A stretch of 64,000 bases of DNA from SLRI01 sp964402505. GTDB lineage: Bacteria > Pseudomonadota > Alphaproteobacteria > Geminicoccales > Geminicoccaceae. The position numbers and the translations under genes are program-made. This document shows, piece by piece, positions 24,923 to 33,825 of the stretch. Under the pieces are notes generated by a model. The model ran no database searches and was not told the origin of the DNA. It worked only from the letters and a program-made list of their open reading frames with translations. Every line of letters starts with the position of its first letter. Within the stretch, counting starts at the first letter, position 1. The stretch spans positions 240,508 through 304,507 of the forward strand of contig CAYOCP010000002.1 of NCBI GenBank assembly GCA_964402505.1. The letters run 5' to 3'.

Positions 24923-25744
24923 ATGCATCGTCGATCCCTGATCCTTCTCGCGCTCGCCGCCGCCAGTGTCCTATCCCTGCCGGCCATGGCAGAGGACCGC
25001 TTCATCACCGTGGCCTCGACCACCTCGACCGAGCAGTCCGGCCTCTTCGCCCACATCCTGCCGAAGTTCGAGGCGGCCACCGGCATCGAGGTGCGGGTCG
25101 TGGCCCAGGGCACGGGCCAGGCGCTCGAGACCGGCCGGCGAGGCGACGCCGATGTCGTCTTCGTCCATGCGAAGGCGGCGGAGGAGGCGTTCGTCGCCGA
25201 CGGCGACGGCGTCGAGCGCCAGCCGGTCATGTACAACGACTTCGTCATCGTCGGACCGGCCGACGATCCGGCCGGCATCGCGGGCGGCAAGGACGTGGTC
25301 GAGGCGTTCCAGGAGATCGCCGACGCCCATGCCACCTTCGCCTCGCGCGGCGACGACAGCGGCACGCACAAGGCCGAGCTGCGGTTCTGGAAGGAGGCCG
25401 GGATCGAGCCGGGCGGCGACTGGTATCGCGAGCTCGGCTCCGGCATGGGCCCGACGCTCAATACCGCGGCGGAGCTTCCCGCCTACACGCTGACCGACCG
25501 CGCCACCTGGCTCAACTTCAGCAATCGCGGCCCGCTCGAGATCCTGGTCGAGGGCGACCCGAAGCTGTTCAACCAGTACGGCGTCATCCTGGTCAATCCG
25601 GCGAAGCACCCCCACGTCAAGGCGGAGGACGGCCAGGCCTTCATCGACTGGCTGGTGTCGGACGAGGGGCAGCAGGCGATCGCCGACTACAAGATCGACG
25701 GCCAGCAGCTCTTCTTCCCGAACGCCGACGACGCCGGCGCCTGA
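24923..25744 (+). CDS. tupA: Tungstate-binding periplasmic protein TupA
   Basis: 273 residues with a Sec signal (about 1-23, LPAMAED). The mature N-terminus VASTTSTEQSGLFAHILPKFE is the diagnostic TupA oxyanion-binding TTST segment. Further hallmarks are GDADVVFVHAKAAEEAFVADG, SRGDDSGTHKAE and FNQYGVILVNP. It captures tungstate (possibly molybdate) for tupBC. Eight bases separate it from tupC. Tungstate uptake implies a tungsten or molybdenum enzyme such as a formate dehydrogenase elsewhere in the genome. Confidence 0.93.
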   Translation: MHRRSLILLALAAASVLSLPAMAEDRFITVASTTSTEQSGLFAHILPKFEAATGIEVRVVAQGTGQALETGRRGDADVVFVHAKAAEEAFVADGDGVERQPVMYNDFVIVGPADDPAGIAGGKDVVEAFQEIADAHATFASRGDDSGTHKAELRFWKEAGIEPGGDWYRELGSGMGPTLNTAAELPAYTLTDRATWLNFSNRGPLEILVEGDPKLFNQYGVILVNPAKHPHVKAEDGQAFIDWLVSDEGQQAIADYKIDGQQLFFPNADDAGA

Positions 25745-25750
25745 CCGGCT

Positions 25751-25767
25751 CCGGCAACCGCTGCCGG
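25751..25767. terminator. Possible shared terminator between convergent genes
   Basis: CCGGCA-N5-TGCCGG, extended by further G/C pairing, lies in the 50 bp between tupA and the convergent EAL-like gene. There is no T-tract. Confidence 0.3.
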
Positions 25768-25794
25768 GCCGGGCGTGGGCTGTCGAGCAGCGAA

Positions 25795-27012
25795 TCAGCC
25801 GTCCTCGCGCTTCTCCGCCGGCTCGGCGTCGCGTGCCACGCGGTCGATCAGCCAGCCCTGGTAGCGGGAGATGCCGAGCTTGCGGCCGAGGCTCAATGCG
25901 AGGGGATCGTCGCATTGCGTCAGCACCAAGCGCTCCATGCGGCAGCGGCGGAGCGCCTCGAGACAGGCGGGCTCGAGCAGCAGCGGCAGGCGGGCCTTGT
26001 CGAAGACCAGCTTGAGATGGTCGGCCTCGAGCCGGTCGAGATTGAGCAGGGGCAGGCTCTCGATGCCGATCCGGTCGATGGCGATGCGCATGCCGGCATC
26101 ACGCAGCCCGGCCATGACGGCGCCGCCCGTCGCCTGGTCGCGAAGCGCGTCCATCCAGTGCAGCTCGATCGTCAGCCGGCCGCGCTCGGCCTCGCCCAGA
26201 CTGTCCAGCAGCCGGCGGAACTCGGCCGTCGCCCAGGCGGCGTGGCCGAGATTGAGGCCGACCGGTTGGTGCCGCCAGGGCCGGTTCAGCAACAGGGCGA
26301 GGAGCATCAGGCGGTCGAGATGGCGGCAGAGCTCGAAGAAGAGCGGCTCGTCGGGGCGGAGCTCCACCCCGGGAAAGAGGGCTGCCTCGAGGTCGTGGAG
26401 GCTCGTGAAGTGCTCGGTGTAGGCGACGTTCCAGCCCGCCCCCTGCCGCCGGTCCAGGACCTCGTGGTAGACCGGCTGCCGCTGGACGAAGGGGGCGAGA
26501 TCGACGCCGTCGAGCCGATCCTCGATCCGCGCCAGAAGGGCTGGCGTCAGCGGTCCGGCGAGTGGGTCCACGGGCGCCGGCTCGGAAACGGCATCGCCCG
26601 CCAGGGCCTCGTGGCGGTCGGATCTGTCGAGCACCTCGAGCCGCTCGCGCAGCGCCATGTACTGGTCGGGCAGGCGGAACGCCTCGAGGATCGTGTCGAC
26701 CGAACGGCCGTCGCTCCAGCCCTCGACCTCCAGCTCGAGCAGGCGGCGGAGCGCCCGGTCGGCCTTGCCGGCGGTCTCCCGGGCGAGGAGGCAGAGCCGG
26801 CCCCGGCGCAGATCGACGAGCTCGGCGCCATGCGCGGCGGCCAGGTCGGTGATGCTGTTGCGGAAAAAATGGTAGCGGGCGGCGTTGGCCATGATGTAGG
26901 GCGACGCGGCGAGATGCACGAGGCTGACCCCCGCCGGCTTCTTCTGCCGGGCGAGGCGGCGCGCCTGCTGGATGAGGTCGCTGGTCTGCGTGGCCGTCAA
27001 GATCGCGTCCAA
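25795..27012 (-). CDS. Degenerate EAL-domain protein, probably non-catalytic
   Basis: About 405 residues. No ATG exists in frame for a long way; TTG at 27012 (or 27000) is the likely start, which is uncertain. Residues 1-150 are an unrecognised alpha/beta region. The last 245 residues align by eye with the EAL phosphodiesterase fold: FVQRQPVYHEV, PVGLNLGHAAW, LTIELHWMDAL, MRIAIDRIGIESLPLLNLDRLEADHLKL and RYQGWLI stand in for the QPIV, NLS, ELTE, DDFG, KID and GYLFQ signatures. The EAL triad itself and the second Asp of DDFG are missing, so c-di-GMP hydrolysis is unlikely; it may bind nucleotide or act as a scaffold. Divergent from the Ldh2 gene. Confidence 0.75.
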   Translation of the reverse strand: MDAILTATQTSDLIQQARRLARQKKPAGVSLVHLAASPYIMANAARYHFFRNSITDLAAAHGAELVDLRRGRLCLLARETAGKADRALRRLLELEVEGWSDGRSVDTILEAFRLPDQYMALRERLEVLDRSDRHEALAGDAVSEPAPVDPLAGPLTPALLARIEDRLDGVDLAPFVQRQPVYHEVLDRRQGAGWNVAYTEHFTSLHDLEAALFPGVELRPDEPLFFELCRHLDRLMLLALLLNRPWRHQPVGLNLGHAAWATAEFRRLLDSLGEAERGRLTIELHWMDALRDQATGGAVMAGLRDAGMRIAIDRIGIESLPLLNLDRLEADHLKLVFDKARLPLLLEPACLEALRRCRMERLVLTQCDDPLALSLGRKLGISRYQGWLIDRVARDAEPAEKREDG

Positions 27013-27105
27013 GTGGTCGAGCCGGGCGGGCGAACGGCGAGGAGCATCGCACGCAAAGGTGAATGCCGCGTTAAGCTCGTGGCTTCGAGGGAAAGGGAGG
27101 ACGCC

Positions 27106-28164
27106 ATGCCGGCCGAGCGCTGGACCGCCGACGCATTGATCGGCTTCGCCGAGGCCCTGTGCCGCAAGGCCGGTTTCGACGAGGGGAAGGCGGAGGTGAC
27201 CGCCCGGCTTCTGGTCGAGGCCGACATGCTGGGCCACACCACCCACGGGCTGCAGCTTCTGCCTCCCTATCTCGCCGCCGCCGAGGCCGGCACCCTGCGG
27301 ACCACGGGCGAGCCCCGCGTGCTGGCCGACCGGCCCGCGGCGCTCACCTGGGACGGCGACCGACTGCCCGGCGTCTGGCTCACCGACAAGGCCATGGGCG
27401 TCGCCATCGAGCGGGCGGGCGAGCTCGGCACCGCCATGGTCGCCATCCGGCGCAGCCACCACATCGCCTGCCTCGCCGCCTTCCTGCCGCGCGCCACGGA
27501 TGCGGGCATGATGGCCATCGTCTCCTCGTCCGATCCTTCCGTCGCCTCGGTCGCCCCCTTCGGCGGCAGGCGGCCGCTCTACACGCCGGACCCGATCGCC
27601 ATCGGCATCCCGACCGACGGCGACCCCGTTCTCGTCGACATCAGCGCCTCGATCACCACCAACGGCCTGACCGGCCGCTACGCCGCCGAGGGCCGGCGGA
27701 TGCCGCATCCCTGGCTGCTCGACGGCGAGGGCCGGCCGACCGACGACCCGAACGTCCTCACCGCCGATCCGCCCGGCTCCATCCTGCCGGTGGGCGGGCT
27801 CGACCATGGCCACAAGGGCTACGGGCTCGCGCTGATGATCGAGGCGCTGACGCAGGGCCTGCCGGGCTTCGGCCGCGCCGACCCTTCGGAGGGCTGGGGT
27901 GCCTCGGTCACCGTCCAGGTGATCGATCCGGCCTGCTTCGCCGGCCGGGATGCTTTCGTCCGGCAGACCGGCTGGCTCGCCCGCGCCTGCCGGGAGACCC
28001 CGCCGTGCCCCGGGATCGAGCGAGTCCGCCTGCCCGGAGAGAACGGCTTCGCCGGCAAGCGCCGGGCATTGGCCGAGGGTGTCGAGCTCTATTCGGGCAT
28101 CATGGCGAAGCTCGAGGAGCTCGCCCGCCGATACGGCGTGTCGGTGCCCGCACCTTCGGCCTGA
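27106..28164 (+). CDS. Malate/L-lactate dehydrogenase family (Ldh2) oxidoreductase
   Basis: 352 residues from an ATG with GGGAGG seven bases upstream. NAD(P)-dependent family II 2-hydroxyacid dehydrogenase: DMLGHTTHGLQLLPPYL (substrate loop with His, about 40-56), AIRRSHHIACLAAFLPRA, PIAIGIPT, DISASITTNG and the GHKGYGLALMIEAL helix are all in place. Members oxidise malate, L-lactate, sulfolactate, ureidoglycolate or related acids. Gene context (antiporter, EAL-like protein) does not specify the substrate. Confidence 0.88.
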   Translation: MPAERWTADALIGFAEALCRKAGFDEGKAEVTARLLVEADMLGHTTHGLQLLPPYLAAAEAGTLRTTGEPRVLADRPAALTWDGDRLPGVWLTDKAMGVAIERAGELGTAMVAIRRSHHIACLAAFLPRATDAGMMAIVSSSDPSVASVAPFGGRRPLYTPDPIAIGIPTDGDPVLVDISASITTNGLTGRYAAEGRRMPHPWLLDGEGRPTDDPNVLTADPPGSILPVGGLDHGHKGYGLALMIEALTQGLPGFGRADPSEGWGASVTVQVIDPACFAGRDAFVRQTGWLARACRETPPCPGIERVRLPGENGFAGKRRALAEGVELYSGIMAKLEELARRYGVSVPAPSA

Positions 28165-28181
28165 GCCGACCGGCTTCCCCG

Positions 28182-29402
28182 TCAGGAAGGATCGACGACG
28201 GTGAGCTGTTGCCGCCGCCAGCGCCTGGCCGAGAGGTGGATGAGCGGATTGGCGGTCATGCCGTGGGCGATGACGCTCAGGATGACGGTGCAGGCGATCA
28301 CCGCCTCGAGGGTCTCGACATGCCGGAGCCCGGTGTCGAGGATGAGGAGCGCGAAGACGATGCTGGCGAGGCCGCGCGGGCCGAACCAGCCGAGGAAGAG
28401 CCGGTCCCTCGATGCCACGCTCGAGCCCAGCAGGCTGATCCAGACCGGCAGCATCCGGACGATCGTCAGGCTGAAGAGCGCGTAGAGGAGGACGGTGGGC
28501 GTGATCCGGTCGATCACCTGCCAGACGACGGCCGCGCCGAAGACGATCCAGGTCAGGAAGGCGAGGCCGTCGCCCACGGTCTCGGCGCCGCGCATGAGGC
28601 CCGGCTGGCGGGAATGGCGAAGGTTGAAAACGATCCCGCCCACGAAGCAGGCGATGAAGCCGCTGCCGCCCAGGGCCTGGGCCGTGGTGAAGCAGGCGGT
28701 CGGCAGGGCAACGAGCGCCATGTCCCGCCAGCCCGGTGCCGTCCAGTGTCGTGCCATGGCGAGGCGCAGCAGCGAGGCCGCCGCGGCCGCCAGGGCGGCG
28801 CCGGTGGCGAGGCCGATGCCGAGCTCCTCGACGATGACCCTGACCACATGCGCCGCGGTCAGGCCCGCCATCTCCGTGCCGACGGCGATGCCGACGAGCA
28901 GGACGATGACGGGCACGCAGATGCCGTCATTGAGCCCGCTCTCGACATTGAGCGTCGCCCTGAGATCGGCGGGCACCAGGGGATCGGCCACCACGGGCTC
29001 GCCCAGGGCCGCGTCGGTCGGCGCCAGGATGGCGGCGAGCAGCGCCATCTCGACGAGACCGAGCGCCGGAAAGAGGAGCCGGGCCAGGAGCATGCCGGCG
29101 AGGATGGTCAGCGGCAGGCCCACGAGCAGCAGCCGCTCGGGCAGGCCGAGGCTCCGGCGGATGCGGTAGAGGTCGGCCTTGGCGGCGTCGCGGAAGAGCA
29201 CCATGGCGAGCGTGAGCTCGGCGAGGAGCCGCAGCCCCTCCGCCGTCATCCCGAGCATCAGGACGCCCAAGCCGCCCGGGCCCAAAAGCAGGCCGGCCAC
29301 GACGAAAACGATCGGGCCGCTCAGCCATGACCGCTCGACCCGCCCCGAGACCAGGACGTAGAGAAAGCCCAGGACCGCGAGGATGGCCGCGTTCTGGTAC
29401 AT
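28182..29402 (-). CDS. CPA1-type cation:proton antiporter
   Basis: 406 residues, about twelve membrane helices, consistent with NhaP-type Na+/H+ or K+/H+ antiporters. The transport-site signature VESGLNDGICVPVIVLLVG (about 158-176) holds the conserved Asp, and WFGPRGLASIVFALLIL (about 335-351) is the second CPA1 hallmark. There is no cytoplasmic RCK/TrkA-C domain. The gene ends 17 bp from the convergent Ldh2 gene. Role in pH or salt homeostasis is inferred from the family and fits an organism that also feeds on ectoine from saline habitats. Confidence 0.9.
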   Translation of the reverse strand: MYQNAAILAVLGFLYVLVSGRVERSWLSGPIVFVVAGLLLGPGGLGVLMLGMTAEGLRLLAELTLAMVLFRDAAKADLYRIRRSLGLPERLLLVGLPLTILAGMLLARLLFPALGLVEMALLAAILAPTDAALGEPVVADPLVPADLRATLNVESGLNDGICVPVIVLLVGIAVGTEMAGLTAAHVVRVIVEELGIGLATGAALAAAAASLLRLAMARHWTAPGWRDMALVALPTACFTTAQALGGSGFIACFVGGIVFNLRHSRQPGLMRGAETVGDGLAFLTWIVFGAAVVWQVIDRITPTVLLYALFSLTIVRMLPVWISLLGSSVASRDRLFLGWFGPRGLASIVFALLILDTGLRHVETLEAVIACTVILSVIAHGMTANPLIHLSARRWRRQQLTVVDPS

Positions 29403-29456
29403 GGGCGCGTCGTCACCCGCAGCCCGGCGCCGACCGCCGAGCTGCCGGAAAAGCCC

Positions 29457-29771
29457 CTAGGCGGGCGACAGCACGTGGATCGTGCGATCGGCGATCAGGT
29501 CCTTGACCCGCTCGCCGTAGCTCTTCATGTGCGGGGCCTCGGCATGGGCGTGCAGCGCCGCGAGGCTCGCCCATTTCTCGACCACGACGAAGGTGTCGGG
29601 ACCGCAGGGCGTCTGGATCGATCCGGCCCCTTCGGTGTCCACCGTCGCCTCGTAGACGATGCAGCCCTTCTCGGCATGCACGGCCGGCACGTTGGCCTTG
29701 AAGGCCGCGAGCAGCTCCGCCCGCTTGCCGGGCTTCGCCTCGATCACCGCCACCACATGCACCGGCTCCAT
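29457..29771 (-). CDS. Antibiotic-biosynthesis-monooxygenase (ABM) fold protein, YgiN-like
   Basis: 104 residues, the normal size of a single ABM ferredoxin-like domain. HVVAVIEAKPGKRAELLAAF at the start and FVVVEKWASLAALHAHAEAPHMKSYGE in the second half are typical of putative quinol monooxygenases and of small enzymes that oxidise without cofactor. It stands alone: 110 bp precede it, with no gene, and the antiporter follows on the same strand 54 bp away. Precise reaction unknown. Confidence 0.87.
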   Translation of the reverse strand: MEPVHVVAVIEAKPGKRAELLAAFKANVPAVHAEKGCIVYEATVDTEGAGSIQTPCGPDTFVVVEKWASLAALHAHAEAPHMKSYGERVKDLIADRTIHVLSPA

Positions 29772-29881
29772 GAGCGCTCTCCCGCTGAAGGCTCCGAACT
29801 GGAACCGTGGCGAAGCTACCGGGCGTGGGGCCAACCGTCCAGTCGGGGGAAAGCCGCGCCTCGCCCGCACGTTTCCCGTTC

Positions 29882-30127
29882 TCAGGGATGGCCGGCGGGA
29901 CGGAGCGTGATGAGGCCGCTCTCGATGATCAGCGAGACGCCGTAGGTGGCGAGGGCGGCGAGCACCGTGGCGATGGCGAGCTTGATCAGAAGGCGCGGCT
30001 TCTCGGGCGCGCTGGTGGCGTGGCCGCGCTCGGGATTCTCGGGCGGAATGGAGCCGAAGGGCAGCGCCATCAGGAAGAAGAGCCACCAGGTCACGCAATA
30101 GGTGACGATGACGCCGACGAGGCTCAA
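29882..30127 (-). CDS. DUF1467 small membrane protein
   Basis: 81 residues from a TTG start, chosen because the family usually begins at this SLVG/SLVS segment and no ATG is available. Two membrane helices (about 3-25 and 52-72) are joined by a short positively charged loop. It begins 10 bp after mce and is the usual last member of the nuo-birA-coaX-rnj-mce cluster in alphaproteobacteria. Function unknown. Confidence 0.75.
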   Translation of the reverse strand: MSLVGVIVTYCVTWWLFFLMALPFGSIPPENPERGHATSAPEKPRLLIKLAIATVLAALATYGVSLIIESGLITLRPAGHP

Positions 30128-30137
30128 GGCGTGCCTC

Positions 30138-30557
30138 TCAAGCCTGCTCCAGCTCGACCAATGTGCCGCAGAGGTCCTTGGGATGGAGGAAGAGCACGGG
30201 CTTGCCGTGGGCGCCGATGCGGGGCTCGCCGTCGCCGAGGATGCGCGCACCCCGGGCCACGAGATGGTCGCGGGCCGCCATGATGTCGGCGACCTCGTAG
30301 CAGACGTGATGGATGCCGCCCGAGGGATTCTTCTCGAGGAAGCCCTCGATGGGCGAGGCCTCGCCGAGCACGCCGAGCAGCTCGACCTTGGTGTTCGCGA
30401 GCTCGACGAACACCGTCTGCACGCCGTGCGCCGGCTGGTCCTCGATCGTCGAGACCGTGGCTCCGAGGAGCCCCCCATAGGTCTCGCGCGCGGCCCGGAT
30501 GTCCGGCACCGCGATGGCGACGTGGTTGAGGCGGCCGAGTGTGAAGGGGACGGCCAT
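30138..30557 (-). CDS. mce: Methylmalonyl-CoA epimerase
   Basis: 139 residues, a glyoxalase/VOC-fold protein with two beta-alpha-beta repeats. The metal ligands can be placed in LNHVAIAVPD (His about 11), GGIHHVCYEV (His) and GTLVELEQA (Glu, near the C-terminus). It interconverts R- and S-methylmalonyl-CoA in propionate and branched-chain catabolism. The start shares one base with the RNase J stop, so it is translated from the same transcript as complex I. Confidence 0.92.
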   Translation of the reverse strand: MAVPFTLGRLNHVAIAVPDIRAARETYGGLLGATVSTIEDQPAHGVQTVFVELANTKVELLGVLGEASPIEGFLEKNPSGGIHHVCYEVADIMAARDHLVARGARILGDGEPRIGAHGKPVLFLHPKDLCGTLVELEQA

Positions 30558-32263
30558 CAGGCGGCGCCCGCGCGGATCTCGCCCATCCCGTCCTCCAGGC
30601 CGGCGAGGGATTTGGCGCTCAGGCGGGTGACCTGCACCTCGACGATGGGCCGCTTGTGGCGCGGCAGGTTGAGCGCCTGGCGCACGGCGCCGCGCACGGC
30701 CTGGGCGACCCGCTCGTCGTCCAGCACGTCCCGGTCCTGCAGGTCCTCGACCGCATCGGCCACCAGGTCGGCTGCCGCCTTCTCCAGATGGCCGAAGCTC
30801 GAGAGGTCGATGGCGCCGATCGCCGTCAATTGCGGTGCCGCGAGGACGCTGCCGTAGGGGTCGAGCACGAGGCCGACGACCACCGTGCCGTGGCTCGCGA
30901 GGCGGCGGCGCGAGCGGTAGAGCTCGTCGCCCGAATCGAGCAGCTCGTCGGTCTCGAGCACGCGGCGGCCGGTGCGGACCTCGCTCTCGACCAGGGCCGG
31001 CGGCGGGCCGAGGCGCACGAGGTCGCCGTTGCGCACGATCAGCGCCTGCTCGACGCCGAGCGATTTCGCGAAGCGCGCATGGGCATAGAGGTGGCGGGCC
31101 TCGCCATGCACCGGAATGGCGATTCTCGGCTTCATCCAGCGGTACATCTGCTCCATCTCGTCGCGGCAGGGATGGCCCGAGACATGGACGAAATGGTCCT
31201 CCTCGGTGATGACCTCGACGCCGAGCTCGACCAGCTGGTTGTGCAGGCTGTAGAGCGTGCGCTCGTTGCCGGGGATGATCTTGGAGGAGAAGATCGCCGT
31301 GTCGCCCGCCTCGAGGCGGATGCGCGGGTGATTGCCCGTGGCGATCCGCTGCATGGCGGCACGGGGCTCGCCCTGGCTGCCGGTGACGAGGTAGAAGGCG
31401 CGGTCGCGCGGCAGGTCGAGGGCCTCGCGCTCGTCGCGCAAGGGCGGGATGTGCTGGAGGTAGCCGCATTCCTTCGCCGCCTCGATCATGCGGTGCATGG
31501 AGCGGCCGACGACGACGATCTCGCGGCCGGCCTCGGCCGCCGCCAGCATGGCGGTCTCGAGCCTCGCCACGTTGGAGGCGAAGGTGGTGAGGGCGACCGC
31601 ATGGGGTTGGGCGGCGATCAGGTCGCGCAGGGAATCGCGGACCTCGGCCTCGGAACCGGAGGTTCCGGGGCTCAGGACGTTGGTGCTGTCGGCGACGAGG
31701 GCCAGGACCCCTTCGGCGCCGATCCGCTCCAGAAGCGCCATGTCGGTGGCCTCGCCCAGCATCGGTGCCGGATCGAGCTTCCAGTCGCCGGTATGGAGGA
31801 CGATGCCGTGCGGGGTCTCGATGGCGAGCGCGCTGGCTTCCGGGATGGAATGGGTGACATGGATCAGGCGGCAGCCGAAGGTGCCCACGGTGAAGCGCTC
31901 GCCCGTGGTGACGAGGTGGATGGCGGCCGGATTCCTGACGCCGTGCTCGGCGAGCTTGCGGCGGAGCACGGCCGCCGGGAAGGACGTGCAGTGGATGGGA
32001 CAGCCCAGCCGCTCCCAGAGATAGGGCACGGCACCCAGGTGATCCTCGTGGGCGTGGGTCAGGATGATGCCGTCGAGCTTGTCCCGGCGCTCCTCGATGA
32101 AGGCGATATCCGGCAGGATGATCTCGGCGCCGGGGTGCCGGTCGTCGGCGAAGGCGATGCCGCAATCGACCATCAGCCAGCGGCCATCCTGCTCGTAGAG
32201 GTAGAGATTGAGGCCGATTTCGCCGATGCCGCCCAAGGCGACGAAGCGCAAGGATGAAGTCAC
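30557..32263 (-). CDS. rnj: Ribonuclease J
   Basis: 568 residues from GTG. Metallo-beta-lactamase/beta-CASP nuclease: the zinc motif THAHEDHLGAV (about 73-83), HTGDWKLD, DSTNVL, the beta-CASP segments TTFASNVARLE and TGSQGEPRAAM, and the final PVHGEARHL are present. A C-terminal domain of about 100 residues follows. RNase J combines 5'-3' exo- and endonuclease activity in mRNA turnover and rRNA maturation. It overlaps coaX by 4 bp (GTGA). Confidence 0.94.
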   Translation of the reverse strand: MTSSLRFVALGGIGEIGLNLYLYEQDGRWLMVDCGIAFADDRHPGAEIILPDIAFIEERRDKLDGIILTHAHEDHLGAVPYLWERLGCPIHCTSFPAAVLRRKLAEHGVRNPAAIHLVTTGERFTVGTFGCRLIHVTHSIPEASALAIETPHGIVLHTGDWKLDPAPMLGEATDMALLERIGAEGVLALVADSTNVLSPGTSGSEAEVRDSLRDLIAAQPHAVALTTFASNVARLETAMLAAAEAGREIVVVGRSMHRMIEAAKECGYLQHIPPLRDEREALDLPRDRAFYLVTGSQGEPRAAMQRIATGNHPRIRLEAGDTAIFSSKIIPGNERTLYSLHNQLVELGVEVITEEDHFVHVSGHPCRDEMEQMYRWMKPRIAIPVHGEARHLYAHARFAKSLGVEQALIVRNGDLVRLGPPPALVESEVRTGRRVLETDELLDSGDELYRSRRRLASHGTVVVGLVLDPYGSVLAAPQLTAIGAIDLSSFGHLEKAAADLVADAVEDLQDRDVLDDERVAQAVRGAVRQALNLPRHKRPIVEVQVTRLSAKSLAGLEDGMGEIRAGAA

Positions 32264-33057
32264 TGAATTGCCTTTTTTCCGGCGCGAATGATTTCGCGGT
32301 TCTGGAGATAGACCTCGACGAGGCCGATCATGGTGAGATCGCGATCGACATGCTCGACGAGCTTGCAGTGTCGCGCGAAGAGCGGGGCGAGGCCACCGGT
32401 GGCGATGGTGGTCATGCTCTTGCCGTACTCGGCCTGCACACGCTGGACAAGCCCCTCGATCAGGCCGACATAGCCGAAGAAGATGCCCGACTGCATCGCC
32501 TGCACCGTCGAGCGGCCGATCACCTGCGACGGCGGCTCGACCGCGATGTGCGGCAGCTTGGCCGCCGCCCGGTGCAGGGCCTCGATCGAGAGGTTGACGC
32601 CGGGGGCGATGATGCCGCCGAGAAAGGCACCTTCCTCGTCGATGATATCGAAGGTGGTGGCGGTGCCGAAATCCACAATGATCAGGGGCGGAGAATAGCG
32701 TCGCACCGCGGCGAGCGCGTTGATCAGGCGATCGGCGCCGGCCTCGCGTGGGTTGATGAGCTTGTTGGCGATCGGGATGGGCACGTCCTCGCCGACGACG
32801 AAGGCCTGGCAGGCGAAGAAGACCTCGCTCATCTTGCGCAGCGGAAAGACGGTCTGCGGCACGACCGACGAGACGAGGACGGCGCCGACCTGGTCGCGCG
32901 AGAAGCCGGCGATGGCCATGAGCTGCAGCAGCAGCGCCGCATATTCCTCGGCCGTGCGGTCGCGCGCGGTGGAGAGCCGCCAATGGCCCAGAGGCTCGCG
33001 CTCACGGTAGAGGGCGAAGCTCGTGTTGGTGTTGCCAACGTCGATCAGGAGCAGCAT
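32260..33057 (-). CDS. coaX: Type III pantothenate kinase
   Basis: 265 residues, acetate-kinase/actin-like fold. The phosphate loop LLLIDVGNTNTSFAL starts the protein; the second phosphate site is IIVDFGTATTFDII (about 120-133) and the pantothenate region PGVNLSIEALH follows. CoaX catalyses the first step of CoA synthesis and is the usual form in this lineage. The gene overlaps birA by 13 bp and rnj by 4 bp. Confidence 0.94.
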   Translation of the reverse strand: MLLLIDVGNTNTSFALYREREPLGHWRLSTARDRTAEEYAALLLQLMAIAGFSRDQVGAVLVSSVVPQTVFPLRKMSEVFFACQAFVVGEDVPIPIANKLINPREAGADRLINALAAVRRYSPPLIIVDFGTATTFDIIDEEGAFLGGIIAPGVNLSIEALHRAAAKLPHIAVEPPSQVIGRSTVQAMQSGIFFGYVGLIEGLVQRVQAEYGKSMTTIATGGLAPLFARHCKLVEHVDRDLTMIGLVEVYLQNREIIRAGKKAIQ

Positions 33058-33812
33058 GCATGGCTCCCTGCGGCGCCGCGGCCTTGCTCGACGGGGAAGA
33101 AGAGCTCGCCCGCATGGATCAAGCGACGCCCCGCCGGCGAGTCGATCACGAGGCGGCCGAGGTCATCGACGTCGACGAAGCGTCCGCCGAGCGTGCCGTG
33201 GCCTTCCCGCACGCGCACCTCGCGACCCCGGCCATGGGCGAGAAGGAGCCAGCGGTCGCGGAAGCCGGCAAAGCCGCTCTCCTGCCAGCGATCGTAGTCC
33301 GAAGCGAAGCGGTCGAGGAAGCGGTCGAGGAGGTGCTCCGGCGCGAGGGCGAAGCCGAGAGCGGCGAGGCTGGTCGCGGGGTAGGGCAGGTCGCTCGGGC
33401 AGGTGGCGACGTTGATACCCATGCCCGCGACGATGAGGGGTTTGCCCCGATGGCCCGCGATGCTCTCGAGCAGGATGCCGGCGAGCTTGGCGTCGCCGAC
33501 CATGACGTCGTTCGGCCATTTGAGCGTCGGCGTCACCGCCTCCGCCTCGAGCGTCTCGGCGAGGCTGAGGCCCATGACCAGCGCCAGTGCGGCGGTCTCG
33601 GCCAGCGGACGCCGCGGCCGCAGCAGGATCGAGAAATGGAGATTGCCTATTGGCGATTCCCAGGCCCGGCCATGCCGGCCGCGTCCCCTGGTCTGCGTTC
33701 CGGCCCGGATCACGAGCCCTTCCGTGGCACCGTCGAGCGCGCGTTCGCGGACCAGATCGTTCGTGCTGGCGAGGCTCGGGTAGTGCTCGATCGAGAACCT
33801 TGGATCAGTCAA
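33045..33812 (-). CDS. birA: Biotin--[acetyl-CoA-carboxylase] ligase
   Basis: 255 residues, catalytic and C-terminal domains only; it lacks the N-terminal DNA-binding domain of E. coli BirA and so cannot be a repressor. Biotinyl-AMP site TQTRGRGRHGRAWESP (about 38-53), KWPNDVMVGDAKLAGIL and GMGINVATCP are visible. It activates biotin-dependent carboxylases. It lies 13 bp downstream of nuoN. Confidence 0.93.
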   Translation of the reverse strand: MTDPRFSIEHYPSLASTNDLVRERALDGATEGLVIRAGTQTRGRGRHGRAWESPIGNLHFSILLRPRRPLAETAALALVMGLSLAETLEAEAVTPTLKWPNDVMVGDAKLAGILLESIAGHRGKPLIVAGMGINVATCPSDLPYPATSLAALGFALAPEHLLDRFLDRFASDYDRWQESGFAGFRDRWLLLAHGRGREVRVREGHGTLGGRFVDVDDLGRLVIDSPAGRRLIHAGELFFPVEQGRGAAGSHACCS

Positions 33813-33825
33813 TCGGCCGGCTGCC

